Source of the DNA: Acidimicrobiaceae bacterium
GTDB lineage: Bacteria > Actinomycetota > Acidimicrobiia > Acidimicrobiales > RAAP-2
DNA: 23,535 nt
Reading direction: 5' to 3'
Assembly (NCBI GenBank): GCA_003164275.1
Contig: PLSY01000206.1
Coordinates: 1-23,535, forward strand
Made by a program: the position numbers and the translations under genes. Below, piece after piece: positions 13,849-22,735 of this stretch. Numbering within the stretch: position 1 is the first letter of the stretch; each line of letters begins with the position of its first letter. The notes under the pieces are model-generated. The model ran no database searches, had not been told where the DNA came from, and saw only the letters and a list, made by a program, of their open reading frames with translations.

Positions 13849-15227
13849 CAATCCAACGAACCAGAGACAGCGCTGACCGGTCCGTGACTCGAGGCCAACT
13901 CAGGAGCAGTCGCTCTTCTCGTGGCTCTCTCTGGATTCTGTCCAGCTAGCCCTAGGAGCGCAAAGACGAACGAGGCGACAGCCAGGAAGACCCAACCGAC
14001 AGTGAAACTCGTGTGGGTAACGAGATGACCGAAGATGATCGGGGTGAAGAAGCCTCCGATGGCCGCCAGACTCAGCATGAGTCCTGTCGCCGTCCCGATG
14101 TAGGCGTGATCAATCCTGCAGACTCGCGCCGGCACGGCCAACCATGCCGCGAAACCAAAAATCAGGAAGAATCCGATCCCGATCCCGAGGGCCCAGAGTG
14201 CTCCGGTCGGGACCACCGGAATCAGGACCAGGAGAGCGGCAACGGCGAGTAGGGGTCCCACCACGAACAGCCGGAGGTTCTTGCTGCGATCAGCCCAGTA
14301 GCCGCCCAGAAGGCTGCCCGGGATGCCGGCCAGCAGAATCAGGGCGGATAGCAGGCCACCGGAGGACGCGCTCAGGTGCCGATCTTCGGTCGCGTAGGTG
14401 GTGAAGAGCTGGGAGGTCGTGAAGTAGGCCCCATAGCCGCCGAGCAAGGCGATCCCGTATGCCCACAGGTCTCTACTGGCCAGGGACGTACGAAGCGCTC
14501 GGCGGTCGAATCTACCTCCGAGAAAGGTCTGTCTACCTTGAGGCATCCTGAAGGTGACCAGCGTCACCGCCACGACCCCCAGCTCGAAGACCCCGGCCAG
14601 GACCAGCGACGTGTGCCAGCCGACATCTCGCTGGACGAAGATCCAGACGTAGAGAGCGACAGCCGCCCCGGCGCTGAATGCTGCGCCTCCAGTTATGCCG
14701 AGGGCAAGGGTGACCTCATGGTCCCGGAACCAGATCGACATGGCCGCCATACCCACGGCGACGAACACCGAGCCGCCCACACCGCTGATGACACGGAAGG
14801 TGGCCAGCTCGGGGTAGCTCACCGAGAGTCCCGACATCACCCCAGCCGCCCCCTGTACGGCCAGTCCGAGGACAATGGTCCGTTTCATTCCAATCTTCGT
14901 GGAGAGCATGCCGCCTGGGATGTGGGAGAGCCCGTACCCCACGATGAACAGGGAAATGAGCAAGCTGAGCCGCCCGAGGCCAACGTGGAACTCAGCCCCG
15001 ATCAGGGGGAAGGCAGTGGCGACATCGAACCAGTTCAGCGTCAGCGCCACCACCCCGAGGCCGATGACCGCGAGCATCCCCCAGCGGAGCGATGCCTCGT
15101 CAGCGGGGGCGGCGGAGGTGATGATGGTCCTCTGATCAAGAGTGCCGCTCGGAGAAGCCAGATCCGGCCGCTGCTCGTTCCCCGACCAACAGGTCCGAGA
15201 GGCGTTAGGCCCCTGCCCAACTAGCAT
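13848..15227 (-). CDS. MFS transporter
   Basis: A major facilitator with about twelve helices, 459 residues from ATG 15227. The first helix starts near LAVIGLGVVALTLNWFD. FIVGYGLSHIPGGMLSTKIG (helix 2 and the loop carrying the family's Gly/Lys signature) and GGYWADRSKNLR (the matching loop of the second half) are clear. The protein belongs to the anion/organic-acid or cyanate-like branch in general appearance, but the substrate cannot be named. The start is uncertain: the frame is open to 15347, no ribosome site precedes 15227, and the residues before helix 1 are not conserved-looking. A start as late as the Met just before helix 1 is possible. It is divergent from the LuxR-type regulator, 121 bases away, which may control it. 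Confidence 0.88.
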   Translation of the reverse strand: MLVGQGPNASRTCWSGNEQRPDLASPSGTLDQRTIITSAAPADEASLRWGMLAVIGLGVVALTLNWFDVATAFPLIGAEFHVGLGRLSLLISLFIVGYGLSHIPGGMLSTKIGMKRTIVLGLAVQGAAGVMSGLSVSYPELATFRVISGVGGSVFVAVGMAAMSIWFRDHEVTLALGITGGAAFSAGAAVALYVWIFVQRDVGWHTSLVLAGVFELGVVAVTLVTFRMPQGRQTFLGGRFDRRALRTSLASRDLWAYGIALLGGYGAYFTTSQLFTTYATEDRHLSASSGGLLSALILLAGIPGSLLGGYWADRSKNLRLFVVGPLLAVAALLVLIPVVPTGALWALGIGIGFFLIFGFAAWLAVPARVCRIDHAYIGTATGLMLSLAAIGGFFTPIIFGHLVTHTSFTVGWVFLAVASFVFALLGLAGQNPERATRRATAPELASSHGPVSAVSGSLD

Positions 15228-15348
15228 AGGCGCATGGATCGTCGCACTTTCGATAGGCGCGACGAAGGGCCGACCTGGGCGTCTCGATCCGGGCGAATCT
15301 GGGCTGGCGGGGGTGGGATCATCGTCGGGAGCCTGTGTCGCCTGCACG

Positions 15349-18075
15349 ATGTGGCTCCCCCATCAGACCACTCTGGCTAGCACGGTGTCCGGACCGGTCG
15401 GGTTCGTCGGCCGTCAGCGAGAGTTGCGCACACTGGAGGAGAAGCTCGCTGAGGCGAGAACCGGTCACCCGCAGGTCGTCTACATAGAGGCGGACCCGGG
15501 TACTGGGAAGTCGACCCTGCTTTCCCAGTTCGTTGCCTCGATCAAGGACGCAGTGGTCCTCGAAGTGTGCGCTGATGAGGATGAAACCCTTCTCTCCTTC
15601 GGGATCATCGATCAGTTGCAGCCCGGGAAGCCGACCGACCCTGCCACCGATCCGATGATCGCTGGAGCTGAACTGGTGGGCCTACTCGACCGCCTGCAAA
15701 CCGACGATCAGGTCGTGGTCCTGGTCATCGACGACCTGCAGTGGATCGATCGGCCCTCGTCCCGGGCTGTCCTATTCGCCCTCCGTCGGTTGAGAGCCGA
15801 CACCGTGCTGACGGTCGTTGCCGCCCGAACCGAAGGGTTGAGCGATTCGGGTTGGGCGCGCTTCGTGGCTGGTGACTCTCGGGTGACCCGGATCCTCTTG
15901 GAGGGATTCGACGCCTCCGATCTCATCGAGATGGCCGGCGCGCTCGAACTCGGAACCCTTTCCCACCGGGGGGCAAAAAGGCTTCTCGCCCACACGGGCG
16001 GAAACCCCCTCTACTGCCGGGCGCTGCTTCAGGAAATCGGGGTTCCAACCCTCAACGCCACGCATGACCTGGGACTCCCAGCACCGCGCAATCTCTCAGC
16101 AGTCATCCTCACCCAGGTCGCCGGTCTCTCGAGCGAGGCACAGACCTTCCTCGCCGCGGCTTCAGTTCTGGGTCAGCATGCACTGGTCGCAGGTACAGCG
16201 TCGGTGGCCGGTCTATCCGAATTCCAGAATGGCTACGACGAAGCGGTCGAAGCCGGGCTGTTGGTCGAGAGCTCGCCGTTGGTCTTCACCTTCGCTCATC
16301 CCCTCTACCGGGCAGCGATCTACGCCGATCTCAGCCCGACGAACCGTCGGCGCCTTCACGCTCGTGCAGCAGACATCCTGGAGGGCCGTGCGCGCCTGAC
16401 TCATCGGGTTGCCGCCTCGCTCGGTGTCGATGACGCCCTCGCCGGCGAACTCGAGGCAGCGGCAGTCATCGACCAAGCAGAAGGCAATGCCGCTGCGGCC
16501 GCATGGGCGCTGGAACGAGCGGCCGCCCTCTCCGAGACGGGTGAGGAGCGGGAGCGTCGGCTGCTCGATGCCGCCGTCGTGCACCTGGGTGCCGCCGACA
16601 CCGACGCCGCCTCCCGGGTCTTGGCCAGTTGCCTTGTCGGGAGTGCCCGCCGCGATGCCTTGACTGGCCTCCTCGGGGTCTACATGGGATCACCAACCGC
16701 TGAAGATCGACTGATCGCAGCGTGGACGGCACATGACCCAGTCAGCGAGCCGGACATCGGAGCACGAGCCGCGACGTCGCTTGCCAACTGGATGGTCATC
16801 TCGGGACGACCCGACCAAGGTCTGCTCTGGGCCAGTCGCGCCGTGGCCGGTACCGTTCCGGATTCAGCCCTTTGGGCCATGGCCAAGACGGCCCAGGCGT
16901 ATGCGCTGGGCCAGGTGGGGCGGGTTCCCGACGGCCTGGCCACACTCGACTTTCTCCCAACACAGGGGAACGACGCACCGCTGGCCGAGATCGACGCCCT
17001 GATCATGCGAGGGATCTTGGCGCTCTGGGTCGACGATGTGTCCGCAGCCATTGCCGACCTGGGTATCGCCGCAGCTCGACTTGGCTCGGGAGTGCCGGCG
17101 ACCTACCCCGTTCCTTGCCTCGCCCATCTGAGCGAGGCTCACTTCCGGCGCGGTGACTGGGATGCGGCCATGGCCTACTCCCAGTTGGCCACCTCACTGG
17201 CCCAGGATGCCAATCGTCCGCTCGATCTGGTGAGGGCCCACACACGGGCAGCCCAGGTGCTCGCCAGCCGCGGCCAGTGGTCGGCGGCCGAGGAGCGAGT
17301 CACCGCTGCCCGTGCTGCCACAGCCCAGTTCCCGGCGGTGCTGGCCGTGGCCACCTGCGCCGTGGCCGGCGTGGCGCTCGCCTCGGCACGATGCGATCAC
17401 GCCGGTGTCCTGGCCGCCACCGAGCCAGTGCGAGCCACCAATCGGCTCAGTTTCGCCGGCCGGCCAGGCGTCTTTCACTGGCGGGCGAACGAGATCGATG
17501 CCCTGATCGGCTTGGGTCGGCTCGGCAATGCCGAGGCTGCCTTGAGCGAGTTCGAAGCAGCCTTGCCGGAGCCTGAGCCTTACTCTGCCGTCATCTCATT
17601 CGCTCGGTGCGAGGGCAACCTGGCCACTGCCACCGGAGACACAGGACGTGCCGAGCTGGCCTTCGCGCGGGGGCACGCCATCGCCCATGGTGCGGCGATG
17701 CCCTTCGAGCGGGCGCTCCTGTCGCTCGACGACGGCCGTCGCCTGCGCCCGACAAACAGGCAGGCAGAGGCAGTCGCCCAGCTCGAGTCGGCCCACCGTC
17801 TCTTTTCGGGACTGGGGGCCGATCCTTACGTGCGACGATGCGCAGAGGAGCTCGAGCTCCTCCAGGTTCCGGCACCAGCGGAGAGCCCGGCCGTCACGCT
17901 CGGCCTGAGTCGAGCTGAGATCGCTGTGGCCCGGCTCGTTGCCACTGGCCTTACCAACCGAGAGGTCGCGAACGAGCTCTATGTGAGCGTGAAGACCGTC
18001 GAATACCACCTTCGCAACTCCTACATCAAGCTTGACATCACCTCACGGCGCCAGCTGGCCGACCTTCTCCGCTGA
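15349..18075 (+). CDS. LuxR family regulator with ATPase domain (LAL/MalT-type)
   Basis: A large regulator of 908 residues. FVGRQRELRTLEEKL leads into an AAA-type ATPase with Walker A GTGKST (Lys54) and Walker B VVVLVIDDLQWID (Asp128, Asp129). A long Ala-rich helical, TPR-like region spans about residues 360-830. The last 60 residues are a LuxR/GerE helix-turn-helix (LSRAEIAVARLVATGLTNRE, then VSVKTVEYHLRNSYIKL). Such LALs sense a ligand or partner with the ATPase and TPR core and activate neighbouring genes. ATG 15349 is used because it lies just before the conserved VGRxREL segment. No good ribosome site is seen, and the frame is open further upstream across the divergent transporter's 5' end. 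GTG 15385 is an alternative. Confidence 0.92.
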   Translation: MWLPHQTTLASTVSGPVGFVGRQRELRTLEEKLAEARTGHPQVVYIEADPGTGKSTLLSQFVASIKDAVVLEVCADEDETLLSFGIIDQLQPGKPTDPATDPMIAGAELVGLLDRLQTDDQVVVLVIDDLQWIDRPSSRAVLFALRRLRADTVLTVVAARTEGLSDSGWARFVAGDSRVTRILLEGFDASDLIEMAGALELGTLSHRGAKRLLAHTGGNPLYCRALLQEIGVPTLNATHDLGLPAPRNLSAVILTQVAGLSSEAQTFLAAASVLGQHALVAGTASVAGLSEFQNGYDEAVEAGLLVESSPLVFTFAHPLYRAAIYADLSPTNRRRLHARAADILEGRARLTHRVAASLGVDDALAGELEAAAVIDQAEGNAAAAAWALERAAALSETGEERERRLLDAAVVHLGAADTDAASRVLASCLVGSARRDALTGLLGVYMGSPTAEDRLIAAWTAHDPVSEPDIGARAATSLANWMVISGRPDQGLLWASRAVAGTVPDSALWAMAKTAQAYALGQVGRVPDGLATLDFLPTQGNDAPLAEIDALIMRGILALWVDDVSAAIADLGIAAARLGSGVPATYPVPCLAHLSEAHFRRGDWDAAMAYSQLATSLAQDANRPLDLVRAHTRAAQVLASRGQWSAAEERVTAARAATAQFPAVLAVATCAVAGVALASARCDHAGVLAATEPVRATNRLSFAGRPGVFHWRANEIDALIGLGRLGNAEAALSEFEAALPEPEPYSAVISFARCEGNLATATGDTGRAELAFARGHAIAHGAAMPFERALLSLDDGRRLRPTNRQAEAVAQLESAHRLFSGLGADPYVRRCAEELELLQVPAPAESPAVTLGLSRAEIAVARLVATGLTNREVANELYVSVKTVEYHLRNSYIKLDITSRRQLADLLR

Positions 18076-18147
18076 CGGGTCCGACTACCTGGGCCTACAA
18101 CCGGGATCGGTGCTTCACCAGGATGTTCGCGCAACCCCGGGGGAAAC

Positions 18148-18176
18148 CAGGGTCAAACCTAGGGTCGATCCCTGGG
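18148..18176 (+). terminator. Candidate hairpin after the LuxR gene
   Basis: CCAGGG (18148-18153) pairs with CCCTGG (18171-18176) and the pairing extends inward through TC/GA with one bulged T. It lies about 75 bases after the regulator stop and before the small gene at 18211. No T-run follows. Confidence 0.35.
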
Positions 18177-18210
18177 GACAAAGCACTGGCGTTCCCGTTG
18201 ACTGGGACCC

Positions 18211-18384
18211 ATGGACACCTCATCAACACCGAGGCGGACTGTACGCCTGCTCCTAGAAGCCAGCCGGACCTCCGACAACCGCATCGAGGGCCGAATCCGC
18301 ACCGATCGTGCTGAGAGTGCTGACAACTGGAAGACCTTTTCCGGCGTGCTCGAACTCTTAAAGGAGCTCGAAGAACTTGCCTGA
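18211..18384 (+). CDS. 57-residue small protein upstream of the MMPL gene
   Basis: A small open frame with protein-like composition ends 33 bases before the MMPL start. The product starts MDTSSTPRRTVRLLLEA, has an IEGRIRTD strand-like centre and ends FSGVLELLKELEELA. The FSG-LELL-LE ending recalls small actinobacterial hypothetical proteins that I remember, though I cannot name a family. It may be co-transcribed with the transporter. The ribosome site before ATG 18211 is weak (GGGA). No function is proposed. Confidence 0.65.
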   Translation: MDTSSTPRRTVRLLLEASRTSDNRIEGRIRTDRAESADNWKTFSGVLELLKELEELA

Positions 18385-18417
18385 TGCAGTCGCCACCTCG
18401 GAAAGGACCCTCCTGTC

Positions 18418-20619
18418 ATGATCCATCGCCCCTCCCCTAATGAGATGCCCGCCGGCGACAAACGGCGCCGTGCACGCCTCATCCTCTGGCTGGCCGGCAT
18501 CATCATCCTCATTGGACTGATTGGCGGCGGAGCCGCCTCGGCCCACCTCACCTCGTCCCTCAGTGACTACGACGCCCCCGGCTCGGCCGTGGTGCTGGCA
18601 CAGCAACAGATCCAACGGGTGACCGGCTCGAATCCCGAAGAGGGATACATCGTCGTTGTCCGCACGGCCGCACCGATCAGCACATTCTCGGGCCTCCCGG
18701 CTCGGGTGGCATCGGTCGTCTCGATCCTCCGGGCCCGCCCAGAGGTCAAGAGCGTTCTCGACTACGCAAACACCGGCAACCGGAGCATGATCTCGAGCAA
18801 CGGAACGCTCACCGCCGTAGTGGCCACCGTCGGAGCAGTGAACGAACAAAAGGCCGTCACTGCCCTTAAAGCGTCCATCGCGGCCCGGCCGGAGCTCAAG
18901 GCCGATACCTGGGTCGGTGGGCCCACGGTGGCAGGAGTCCAGATCGCCGGCGTCTCGTCCCAGGACCTCGGGCGGGCCGAGCTCATTGCCATGCCGTTCC
19001 TGCTCCTGTTGCTGTTCTTCGTGTTCCGGGGCCTCCGGGCTGCCGCCGTCCCCCTGGTCGGAGCGGTGTTCGCCATCGCCGTGACCCTCGGCGTCATGGG
19101 CATCGTCTTGACGGTGGTCCCGCTCTCTATCTTCGCCCTCAACCTGGTGATCGCCCTCGGGATCGGCCTGGCGGTGGACTTCAGCCTCCTGATCATCTCG
19201 CGCTTCCGTGAGGAGTTCTCTCGAGAGCCCTCCATCGACACCGCCCTGGCTACCGTCCGCAGAACTGCGGGTCACACCGTTCTCTTCAGCTCGCTGACCA
19301 TCGCCGCGGCACTCGCCACGTTGGCGGTGTTCCCCGAGCGATTCATCTACTCGATGGGCATTGCCGGCGCCATCGTCGTCCTCGCCTCCGGCGCCTTCGC
19401 CCTCTTGGTCCTGCCGGCGATCTTGACGGTGTTCGGTCAGCGGATCGCACTGGCCCCTTCCTCGGAGACCAGGCCCGCAGGCGAGGTGGCTTCGGGACGC
19501 CGTTGGTATGCGATGGCCACACGAGTCACGCGCCGACCGGTCATCTGGGCGGCATCGGCGGTGCTGGTGCTGGTGGTCTTGGCCCTACCGTTCCTCCATG
19601 TCGCCTTCACCGGTGCGGACGCCAGCAGCTTGCCGGCGAGCAGCTCGGCCGGAGCGGCCGCCACACTTGTCGGAACCCAGTTCCCGTCCTTCTCCGAGGC
19701 GCCTGCCGGTGTCCTCGTCGATTCGAGAGAGGTGACTCCGGCAGCGCTCGCCACCTACTCCGCCTCGATAGCCCATGTGCCGGGAGTCAAGGCCGTGCCA
19801 ACCTTCCAACACCTGGGAGGCTCGCTCTGGGAGTCGAGTGTGGTGCTGACCGCAGCGCCCCTGTCCCCGACTGCCCAGCAGGCTGTCGAGGCGATCAAGG
19901 CACTTCCCGGTCCCGGGCAGGTGACCGTCATAGGCCAGACCGCCTCCTTCCTCAGCCTCCAGCAGAGCCTCAAGTCCCACCTGCCCTTGGTCCTCGGGCT
20001 GATCGTCATGATCGCGCTGGTGATGCTGTTCGCCATGACCCGCTCGGTGACGCTTCCGCTCATGGCCGTGATCATGAACTTCTTCACCATCCTCGCCACC
20101 TACGGGGTGCTGGTATGGGGATTCCAGCGGGGCCACCTCAGTCATCTCCTGGGCTTCCACCCACTCGGAGCGCTCCAGTCGACGTCACTCATCATCATCC
20201 TGGCCGTGGTCTTCGGCCTGTCGACGGACTACGGAGTGTTTCTCCTCGGACGGATCAAAGAGGAGCATGACGGCGGAGCCTCACCTGACGAGGCCGTGGC
20301 CCTGGGTATGGCTCACACCGGAGGGATCGTGACCGCAGCCGCCTGCTGTCTCGCCCTGGCCCTCGGAGCACTGGTCCTGTCCCGGCTGGTATTCGTCAAA
20401 GAGATCGGGCTCGGGGTGGCGTTCGCCGTCATCCTCGATGCGACCCTCGTTCGGGCCGTGCTCGTCCCCGCCGTGATGAAGCTGCTGGGACCCACGACCT
20501 GGTGGTCGCCCTTCTCCCGAAGGCCAGCACCGCAACTGATTCCCCAGCCGCTCGCTCCCAGCCGTCCCTCCGTGCCGGCGGCGGCCTTCAGTGCCGAACT
20601 CCCGGCGATGGAGTCATGA
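18418..20619 (+). CDS. MMPL/RND family transporter
   Basis: A 733-residue membrane transporter of the MMPL branch of the RND superfamily, driven by the proton gradient. It has the two-fold pattern: one N-terminal helix (about residues 20-42), an extracytoplasmic loop domain, then five to six helices, repeated in the second half. The key proton-relay aspartates are present: Asp254 in LAVDFSLLIISRFREE and Asp604 in LSTDYGVFLLGRIKEE. MMPL proteins export lipids, polyketides, glycolipids or haemophores in actinobacteria, and the actual cargo here is unknown. ATG 18418 has AAAGGA upstream. A hydrolase and a DUF4260 protein follow, suggesting a small operon for export or modification of a hydrophobic compound. 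Confidence 0.94.
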   Translation: MIHRPSPNEMPAGDKRRRARLILWLAGIIILIGLIGGGAASAHLTSSLSDYDAPGSAVVLAQQQIQRVTGSNPEEGYIVVVRTAAPISTFSGLPARVASVVSILRARPEVKSVLDYANTGNRSMISSNGTLTAVVATVGAVNEQKAVTALKASIAARPELKADTWVGGPTVAGVQIAGVSSQDLGRAELIAMPFLLLLLFFVFRGLRAAAVPLVGAVFAIAVTLGVMGIVLTVVPLSIFALNLVIALGIGLAVDFSLLIISRFREEFSREPSIDTALATVRRTAGHTVLFSSLTIAAALATLAVFPERFIYSMGIAGAIVVLASGAFALLVLPAILTVFGQRIALAPSSETRPAGEVASGRRWYAMATRVTRRPVIWAASAVLVLVVLALPFLHVAFTGADASSLPASSSAGAAATLVGTQFPSFSEAPAGVLVDSREVTPAALATYSASIAHVPGVKAVPTFQHLGGSLWESSVVLTAAPLSPTAQQAVEAIKALPGPGQVTVIGQTASFLSLQQSLKSHLPLVLGLIVMIALVMLFAMTRSVTLPLMAVIMNFFTILATYGVLVWGFQRGHLSHLLGFHPLGALQSTSLIIILAVVFGLSTDYGVFLLGRIKEEHDGGASPDEAVALGMAHTGGIVTAAACCLALALGALVLSRLVFVKEIGLGVAFAVILDATLVRAVLVPAVMKLLGPTTWWSPFSRRPAPQLIPQPLAPSRPSVPAAAFSAELPAMES

Positions 20620-20770
20620 CCGGCAACATTCCGGCGCCTGGCTTCAACGCCATCGGCGCCACGGTCGCCGGGAGTCGGGCCAGCTCAGGGCAACACCAAG
20701 ACAGTCGAACAAAGAGCGCATCACCTCTGATGTCCGGATCGTCCGAGACAGAGCGAAAGGTACAGAAACC

Positions 20771-21613
20771 ATGAATCCGACCACCATCACTCCCGTCCCT
20801 GAAACTCAGCTCCTCAACCGCCCGGACGGGAAGATCGGCTACGACGTTGCCGGCACCGGACCGCTCGTGGTCCTTGTCCCCGGTATGGGCGATCTCAGGA
20901 GTGCCTACCGCTTCTTGGCCCCGAGCCTCCGGTCGAGCGGTTACCGGGTGGCCTGCACCGACCTGCGGGGACACGGTGACAGCGATCCCAACTTCTCCTC
21001 CTATGGCGACCCAGAGACCGCAAGTGATATCGCTCATCTCATCGAGGAGCTCGGAGGTCCAGCGGTCATCGTCGGAAACTCGATGGCCGCGGCCGCGGCC
21101 ACCTTGGTTGCCGGCGACCGGCCCGACCTGGTGGATGGCCTCGTGCTGATCGGTCCATTCGTTCGCAACGGCAAGGCCAACGCCATGCAGCGGATCCTCC
21201 TCCGGGTTGCGATGGCTCCACCCTGGGCGGCCGCGTCCTGGAAGTCCTATCTCCCGAAGCTCTATGCCGGCAGCCGCCCGGACGACTTCGAGGAGTACCG
21301 TGAAAGGGTGGTGGCGAGTCTCCGTCGCCCGGGGTACGCCAAGGCGTTCTCACTCACAACACGGACCAATCACGACCCAGCAGAGGTTCGATTGGGAGAT
21401 GTGACGGCCCCCACCATGGTCATCATGGGAGATCGGGACCCGGACTTCGCCGACCCGGCCGCCGAAGCCGGTTGGATCGGCAAGAGCTTGAACGCCGAGG
21501 TGGTCATGATCGCCGAGGCCGGTCACTATCCCCAGTCCCAGCAGCACGATTTCACGACCAGGGCCGTCCTTCGGTTCCTCGAGGCCGTGTCGGATCAGGA
21601 CATCGTCCAGTGA
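20771..21613 (+). CDS. Alpha/beta hydrolase, intact triad
   Basis: A 280-residue alpha/beta hydrolase. The oxyanion region is LVPGMGDLRSAY and the strand-4 turn is DLRGHGDS. The nucleophile elbow is VGNSMAAAA with Ser104, followed by the acid region MGDRDPD (Asp221 or Asp223) and His252 in AGHYPQ. ATG 20771 is used because GAAAGG precedes it by ten bases. An upstream in-frame start at 20591 would overlap the MMPL gene and add a basic, low-complexity region. The lid is short, as in small esterases and lactonases. It follows the MMPL gene by 151 bases and its TGA overlaps the next GTG. The substrate is unknown. Confidence 0.9.
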   Translation: MNPTTITPVPETQLLNRPDGKIGYDVAGTGPLVVLVPGMGDLRSAYRFLAPSLRSSGYRVACTDLRGHGDSDPNFSSYGDPETASDIAHLIEELGGPAVIVGNSMAAAAATLVAGDRPDLVDGLVLIGPFVRNGKANAMQRILLRVAMAPPWAAASWKSYLPKLYAGSRPDDFEEYRERVVASLRRPGYAKAFSLTTRTNHDPAEVRLGDVTAPTMVIMGDRDPDFADPAAEAGWIGKSLNAEVVMIAEAGHYPQSQQHDFTTRAVLRFLEAVSDQDIVQ

Positions 21614-22038
21614 TCACCCAGCCCGTCTCCGAAGTGGGCGAGTCGGCCTCCAACGGGACGGTGTCGGGCACTCCACGTCTGTGGCTGCGCCTCGAGGCCG
21701 CAACGGTGCTCATCGGGGCACTGATCGCGTGCTCGACCACGGGACAGCATTGGTGGCTCGTGCCCGTCGTCGTCCTGTTGCCCGATCTGGCCATGGCCGG
21801 CTACGTGGGTGGAACGCGCATCGGGGCCTTCATCTACAACCTCGCCCACGCGACGCCTGTCCCGGCGCTCGTCATCGGGCTGGCGTGGTGGCAGAACCGG
21901 CCGCTGGTGCTCGGGATCGGTCTGGTCTGGCTTGCCCATATCGGCCTCGACCGCCTGATGGGCTACGGGCTGAAGCACCACGATCACTTCCAGCACACCC
22001 ACCTCGGGAACCTTGGTAGGGATCATCCGAACACCTGA
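21610..22038 (+). CDS. DUF4260 membrane protein
   Basis: A 142-residue protein matching DUF4260, integral membrane proteins of unknown function. Three to four hydrophobic stretches are visible: ATVLIGALIAC, WWLVPVVVLLPDLAMAGYVG, a segment around VPALVIGLAWW, and LVLGIGLVWLAHIGLDRL. The characteristic end GYGLKHHDHFQHTHLGNLG is present. The GTG at 21610 is preferred because the protein then fits the family and overlaps the hydrolase stop (GTGA, 21610-21613); a longer frame from 21472 lies inside the hydrolase gene. It is the last gene of the MMPL-hydrolase-DUF4260 cluster. Confidence 0.88.
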   Translation: MITQPVSEVGESASNGTVSGTPRLWLRLEAATVLIGALIACSTTGQHWWLVPVVVLLPDLAMAGYVGGTRIGAFIYNLAHATPVPALVIGLAWWQNRPLVLGIGLVWLAHIGLDRLMGYGLKHHDHFQHTHLGNLGRDHPNT

Positions 22039-22408
22039 GTGAGGCGGATGAGAACGGCCCTAATCACCCGTTGTCGCCTGCGAGGGATTAGACGGAGGGT
22101 CGTCGACCCAGGGACGGACCAGGAGCGCCACCGGAAACCGGGAGGGGCCAGGTGGGGCCGGCGGGAGGAAGGGACTCAGGGAATCAGGCGGGGAGTGGGG
22201 GTGTGGCTAGGTGGGCGTCGGTCTTTCCACCGCCAACCGAGGATCCCTGGGCGGCAATCCAGACCCACAGTCCTGGCTGGCGTTGCGAAGGCGTACACTT
22301 CTCGTAGGCCGACGATTCGGCCAGAGAGCGACGCCCTCCAGACCACCCGGCCTCAGACAAGCGGGCCAAGCGGTTAGATCGCCGGAGCGCTCGGCGTCCA
22401 GTAGCAGC
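22039..22408. other. 370-base gap with palindrome and G-rich tract
   Basis: No gene is supported. The frame that continues upstream of the STAS gene to 22211 has no family similarity. A perfect 13-base palindrome GGGTCG-T-CGACCC lies at 22097-22109, and a strongly G-skewed tract spans 22140-22201. No promoter boxes for the STAS gene could be fixed. Confidence 0.6.
22140..22201 (+). repeat. G-rich tract with quadruplex pattern
   Basis: At least five runs of three or more G (22140-22142, 22144-22147, 22154-22157, 22163-22165, 22171-22173) are separated by 1, 6, 5 and 5 bases, satisfying the standard G-quadruplex pattern. Further runs follow at 22179, 22190 and 22197. It is on the sense strand, about 210 bases before the STAS gene. 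Confidence 0.6.
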
Positions 22409-22726
22409 ATGATCTTTGTCGCGAACGACCCCGTCTTCGCCCCCACGTCCTTCAGCGTTGAGGGTCCGGTCATCACAATCTCGGGTGAACTCGACCTTGC
22501 CACCTCGGTCGACCTTTTGGAATCCATCGTTGAGGTAGCGCGTTCGTCACCCAGCCAGGTGGTGGTCGACCTCACTGATGTGACCTTCATGGACTCAGCG
22601 GCTCTGGATGCCATCGACACCGCCCATAGCCGCGTGCCCGACTGCCAGATCGTCCTGAGGAGCCCATCGTCGTGGATTCGTAAGTTGCTGGTCCTGACCC
22701 ACATGGAGTCGGTGTGTACGTTCTGA
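22409..22726 (+). CDS. STAS domain protein (anti-sigma factor antagonist-like)
   Basis: A 105-residue single STAS domain: VITISGELDLATS near residues 21-33, VVVDLTDVTFMDSAALDAI at 51-69, and QIVLRSPSSWIRKLLVLTHM at the end. The family switches partners with an anti-sigma kinase through phosphorylation of Ser in the D-S-S-G loop. Here the loop reads D62-S63-A64-A65, so the usual second Ser is Ala. Unless Ser63 serves instead, kinase control may be lost. ATG 22409 begins the recognisable domain; upstream codons are not conserved-looking. No kinase or sigma factor gene is in the window. The ANTAR gene follows after nine bases. Confidence 0.88.
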   Translation: MIFVANDPVFAPTSFSVEGPVITISGELDLATSVDLLESIVEVARSSPSQVVVDLTDVTFMDSAALDAIDTAHSRVPDCQIVLRSPSSWIRKLLVLTHMESVCTF

Positions 22727-22735
22727 GCGGTCGAG

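Noticed and set aside
14376..15224. A 282-residue plus-strand gene opposite the MFS transporter
   Set aside because: Its composition (Glu/His/Gly/Asp-rich, no hydrophobic core) is that of an antisense shadow of a membrane-protein gene, and the minus strand has clear MFS signatures.
15142..15348. N-terminal extension of the LuxR regulator overlapping the divergent MFS gene
   Set aside because: No conserved residues precede the VGRQREL segment, and the extension would overlap the 5' end of an oppositely oriented gene.
18358..19275. A 305-residue minus-strand gene opposite the MMPL gene
   Set aside because: It is a polar shadow of the membrane segments of the transporter with no recognisable domain.
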